A stretch of DNA of 64,000 nucleotides from assembly GCF_001422645.1 (NCBI RefSeq), contig NZ_LMLR01000001.1, forward strand, positions 560,325 to 624,324, written 5' to 3'. The translations under genes and the position numbers were made by a program. This DNA is from Arthrobacter sp. Leaf69 (GTDB taxonomy: Bacteria; Actinomycetota; Actinomycetes; Actinomycetales; Micrococcaceae). Positions 59,563-64,000 of the stretch are shown piece by piece. Position 1 is the stretch's first letter; every line of letters starts with the position of its first letter. Under the pieces are notes generated by a model, which saw only the letters and a list, made by a program, of their open reading frames with translations, searched no databases and was not told where the DNA came from.

Positions 59563-60285
59563 TCAGTCCTCCGCGGCGTCGAGCGCGTCGAGCAGGGCGC
59601 GGGCGGCGCCGGCGGGATCGTCGGCCTCGGTGATGGCGCGGACCACCACGATCCTGCGTGCGCCCGCCTCCACCACCTGCTCCACATTTCCGAGGTCAAT
59701 GCCGCCGATCGCGAACCACGGCACCGTGCCTGCCGCTGTGCCTTCGGCGCTCTTCCCCTCCTCACTCTTTCCCGCAGGGGCCTGAGCGCGGCGGATCGCG
59801 TCCGCCGCGTAGCGCACCAGCTCGAGTCCGACTGCGGCGCGCCCCGGCTTCGTGGGGGTGGCCCACACCGGCCCGACGCAGAAGTAGTCCAGGCCGCCGC
59901 GGACGGCTGCGGCGGCAATGGCCGCGTCCACCTGCTCAGGGGTATGGGTGGACAGCCCGATAATGGCGTCCTGGCCCAGGAACGTCCTGGCGGCCCCGAG
60001 GGGTATGTCCTTCTGCCCAATATGGAACACCGGAGCTTCGGAGAGCGAGGCGAGGTCCGCCCGGTCGTTGACGGCCCAGAGCCGGCCATGACGGTGGGCC
60101 GCCCGGTGCAGGACCTCGAGGAGCTCCAGCTCCTCCGCCGCCTCCAGTGACTTGTCGCGCAGCTGGATGATGTCGACGCCGCCGGCAAATGCCGCGTCGA
60201 CGAAGTCCGCAAAGTCGCCGCGGTCCTGTCTGGCATCGGTGCAAAGGTACAGGCGGGCAGCGGTGGGGACGGCATCCTGGCTCAT
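59563..60285 (-). CDS. thiE: Thiamine phosphate synthase
   Basis: A 240-residue TIM-barrel enzyme that joins HMP-PP and the thiazole phosphate to give thiamine phosphate. Visible are [23 protein letters not shown] (diphosphate site), [11 protein letters not shown] (Asp for Mg), [26 protein letters not shown] and WFAIGGIDL. An unusual Glu/Gly/Lys insertion ([15 protein letters not shown]) sits before the last strand. The ATG follows TAGGCT by 6 bases; GGAGG abuts the ATG too closely to act normally, so it is probably leaderless. It diverges from thiO and is not behind the TPP riboswitch. Confidence 0.94.
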   Translation of the reverse strand: MSQDAVPTAARLYLCTDARQDRGDFADFVDAAFAGGVDIIQLRDKSLEAAEELELLEVLHRAAHRHGRLWAVNDRADLASLSEAPVFHIGQKDIPLGAARTFLGQDAIIGLSTHTPEQVDAAIAAAAVRGGLDYFCVGPVWATPTKPGRAAVGLELVRYAADAIRRAQAPAGKSEEGKSAEGTAAGTVPWFAIGGIDLGNVEQVVEAGARRIVVVRAITEADDPAGAARALLDALDAAED

Positions 60286-60291
60286 GCCTCC

Positions 60292-60297
60292 AGCCTA
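60292..60297 (-). promoter_or_regulatory. Leaderless -10 box of thiE
   Basis: Minus-strand TAGGCT ends exactly 6 bases before the thiE ATG at 60285. Transcription from it cannot include the plus-strand riboswitch. Confidence 0.5.
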
Positions 60298-60304
60298 GTT
60301 CCTC

Positions 60305-60310
60305 TAAACT
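60305..60310 (+). promoter_or_regulatory. Candidate -10 box of the thiO-thiS-thiG operon
   Basis: TAAACT about 12 bases before the 5' end of the riboswitch. The predicted start near 60317 would give a transcript beginning with the aptamer. Confidence 0.45.
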
Positions 60311-60321
60311 GGGCCAATACC

Positions 60322-60429
60322 GCGGGAGCCCGCCGCCGATCACGCCACCAGCGTCCGGCACCGGCAGGCTGAGAGGGCGTCAGAGCCGACCGCTTGACCT
60401 GATCCGGTTAGTACCGGCGTAGGGAAGGA
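60322..60429 (+). ncRNA. TPP riboswitch (THI element)
   Basis: The conserved core is readable: gcgggagccc at the 5' side, ggctgagagggc in the pyrimidine-sensing part, then gacctgatccggttagtacc and ggcgtagggaagg at the 3' side. It binds thiamine pyrophosphate and controls thiO-thiS-thiG. The thiO ribosome site AAGGA (60425-60429) lies at the 3' edge of the aptamer, so translational control by occlusion is likely. A longer central variable arm (about 60335-60360) is present. Confidence 0.95.
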
Positions 60430-60436
60430 CTCCTCC

Positions 60437-62864
<2,428 letters not shown>

Positions 62865-62910
62865 GCCGGTCCGGCGCAGCACCTGTCCTACTGAGCAAAG
62901 GGAGCCTGCC

Positions 62911-63246
62911 ATGACGGCAACCGAGGACGTCCTCACCGAGAGTCAGATCGACGCCGCCCTGGCGGAGCTGCCGGACTGGAGACACCGGCTCGGGGGCCTA
63001 GTCACGGTCTACAAAGCGCCGACGGCCGCCGCGGCGCTCGAGCTGATCGCCGCCGTCGGGAGCCTGGCCGAAGCACAAAACCACCACCCGGATCTGGACT
63101 GGCGCTTCAGAAGGGTGTTCCTTCGCTACAGCTCCCACGACGCCGGAGACAAAGTCACACGGCGGGACGTCGCCGCGGCAACTGCCGCCGGCGCGGCAGC
63201 AGCCGGGCTCGGCGCCACCGCCGAGCCCGGCCTAGTCGACGGCTAG
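62911..63246 (+). CDS. Pterin-4a-carbinolamine dehydratase
   Basis: A 111-residue PCD/DCoH family protein. The active-site segment AQNHHPDLDWRFRRVFLRYS with SHDAGDKVTRRD is intact. The enzyme dehydrates 4a-hydroxytetrahydrobiopterin after aromatic amino-acid hydroxylation; in bacteria lacking that pathway the role can be in molybdopterin or folate metabolism. A short Ala-rich tail extends the C-terminus. AAAGGGAG precedes the ATG. The stop overlaps the convergent 63243 gene by four bases (CTAG). Confidence 0.9.
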   Translation: MTATEDVLTESQIDAALAELPDWRHRLGGLVTVYKAPTAAAALELIAAVGSLAEAQNHHPDLDWRFRRVFLRYSSHDAGDKVTRRDVAAATAAGAAAAGLGATAEPGLVDG

Positions 63247-63545
63247 TAGCGCAGGATGGCGGTGAGCCGGGCAGTGTCGCGCGCGGTGCGCGTCTTGCCC
63301 AGGTACAGCACGGCCGCCACGGCGGCAACTGCGCCCAGCACCATGGGCAGCACCCACGGAATCCAGGTCAGCCCGGGCTGGTAGCCCAGGCCGGCGGCGA
63401 CGAAGACGATCCAGCTCACCATCCCGGCGGTGAGCGATACCCCTGCGGGGACCGCAATGCCGTACTTGGCGTGCCTCTTGTCGTTGGCCCAGACCACAAA
63501 GCCCGCGGCCACGGTCACCAGGGCAACCACAATCAGGGAAAGCAT
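63243..63545 (-). CDS. Small membrane protein of unknown function
   Basis: A 100-residue protein with three hydrophobic helices (about 2-20, 30-53 and 62-84) and a basic tail. AAGGAG lies eight bases before the ATG at 63545; the frame is open to 63668 but without coding character. It lies 70 bases downstream of the DUF3107 gene on the same strand, so probably in one transcript. No family recognised. Confidence 0.75.
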   Translation of the reverse strand: MLSLIVVALVTVAAGFVVWANDKRHAKYGIAVPAGVSLTAGMVSWIVFVAAGLGYQPGLTWIPWVLPMVLGAVAAVAAVLYLGKTRTARDTARLTAILRY

Positions 63546-63615
63546 GTTCGGACTCCTTGCGGATCTGGGGACGGGGCCAGCAGCGAAGCTGCCCCGCGGG
63601 CGGGCGCGGTGGTTC

Positions 63616-63840
63616 TTAGAGGGCGCCGAAACCGACGCGACGTACCTCTTCGGCGCCGATTTCAACATAACCCAGGACGTTCGCGGGAACGATGATCTGG
63701 CGACCCTTTTCGTCCGTCAGGCGCAGCTCGGTGCCCTTGGTGATGGCTTCGCCGACCACCTTGGCCACGGCGTCGGCGTCCTGGGCCGACTCCAGCACAA
63801 TTTCGCGGCCGATGTTCTGAATGCCGATCTTTACTTCCAC
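63616..63840 (-). CDS. DUF3107-family small protein
   Basis: A 74-residue protein, conserved in actinobacteria. VEVKIGIQNIGREIVLES, GTELRLTDEKGRQIIVPAN and VGFGAL at the end are the family's features. It is probably a beta-rich soluble protein of unknown function (Rv3208A/TB9.4 counterpart, from memory). The GTG start at 63840 has GGGAGG seven bases upstream, better than the ORF extension to 63873. It lies downstream of a TetR gene on the same strand, a conserved pairing. Confidence 0.88.
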   Translation of the reverse strand: MEVKIGIQNIGREIVLESAQDADAVAKVVGEAITKGTELRLTDEKGRQIIVPANVLGYVEIGAEEVRRVGFGAL

Positions 63841-63901
63841 AGCGAGGCCTCCCAGCCAATCAAAGTCCAACAAATATCAAAGCGTCATCTCTATTTGTAG
63901 T

Positions 63902-64000
63902 CTAGGTTTCCTTGGGGAAGCGTGAGATTCCGCGCCAAGCTAAACGGTAGATCAGATCGCTGGCCACATCGAGGTCAAGATTGCCGTCGGTTTCCAGCCA
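63902..64000 (-). CDS. TetR-family regulator, C-terminal end (truncated by window)
   Basis: The last 32 residues of a minus-strand gene whose start lies beyond the right edge. It ends DLIYRLAWRGISRFPKET before TAG. The C-terminal style, and the position upstream of the DUF3107 gene as in Rv3208-Rv3208A (memory), suggest a TetR regulator. No DNA-binding domain is visible in the window, so the call rests on context. Confidence 0.55.
   Translation of the reverse strand, partial: WLETDGNLDLDVASDLIYRLAWRGISRFPKET

Noticed and set aside
60286..60436. Riboswitch control of thiE
   Set aside because: The aptamer is on the plus strand and cannot be part of the minus-strand thiE transcript.

Overview
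The window is high-GC chromosomal DNA of an actinobacterium. Gene content and order fit the Micrococcaceae, most likely Arthrobacter or Pseudarthrobacter. This assignment is inference: it rests on GTG/TTG starts, succinylase-pathway lysine genes, a DUF3117/DUF3107 gene pair, a gluABCD-type glutamate importer, and a gene order that from memory parallels Mycobacterium tuberculosis Rv1107c-Rv1234, followed by an Rv3211-Rv3208-like block. Both ends cut genes: an osmoprotectant permease at the left and a TetR regulator at the right. I saw no rRNA, tRNA, CRISPR array, phage or insertion sequence.

Layout. 1-2.4 kb: osmoprotectant ABC transporter (two permeases, binding lipoprotein). 2.4-4.6 kb: alanine-type aminotransferase and PPK2 polyphosphate kinase. 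4.6-10.9 kb: xseB-xseA, a membrane protein, ispH, rmuC and ychF. 11-24.1 kb: two adjacent peptide-type ABC importers, each with binding protein, two permeases and a fused double ATPase; the first is interrupted by an antisense PH-domain gene. 24.2-27.7 kb: SGNH-hydrolase lipoprotein, typA and a small membrane gene. 27.7-29.3 kb: a repeat-rich accessory island around one AbiEi-like/DUF559 gene. 29.3-37.5 kb: SH3-like fragment gene, ferredoxin, dapC, gltA, a TetR regulator, two poorly known genes, and divergent dapD/dapE. 37.6-40.9 kb: gluABCD on the minus strand. 41-45 kb: LOG protein, DivIVA-domain protein, GT-C-like membrane protein, DUF3117, O-methyltransferase. 45.2-51.6 kb: sigE, anti-sigma factor, tatB, mrp, DUF1003, MgtE-N/CBS protein and a YflT-type protein. 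51.7-59.5 kb: aminopeptidase P, PHP phosphoesterase, orphan DNA methyltransferase, DEAD helicase, RNB nuclease and a MiaE-like protein. 59.5-64 kb: thiE diverging from a TPP-riboswitch-controlled thiO-thiS-thiG operon, a pterin carbinolamine dehydratase, a small membrane protein, DUF3107 and the end of a TetR gene.

Three themes stand out. First, many genes start exactly 6-8 bases after a TANNNT -10 box, the signature of leaderless transcripts; 13 clear cases are listed. Second, at all three places where a binding-protein gene is followed by permease genes there is a strong hairpin without a long U tract, suggesting a common way to make more binding protein than permease. Third, the AbiEi/DUF559 gene is flanked on both sides by arrays of a GGACATGCCC element, including three inverted repeats of identical 7-9-7 geometry and a six-copy 33-bp tandem array. 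It is the best candidate here for an undescribed system.
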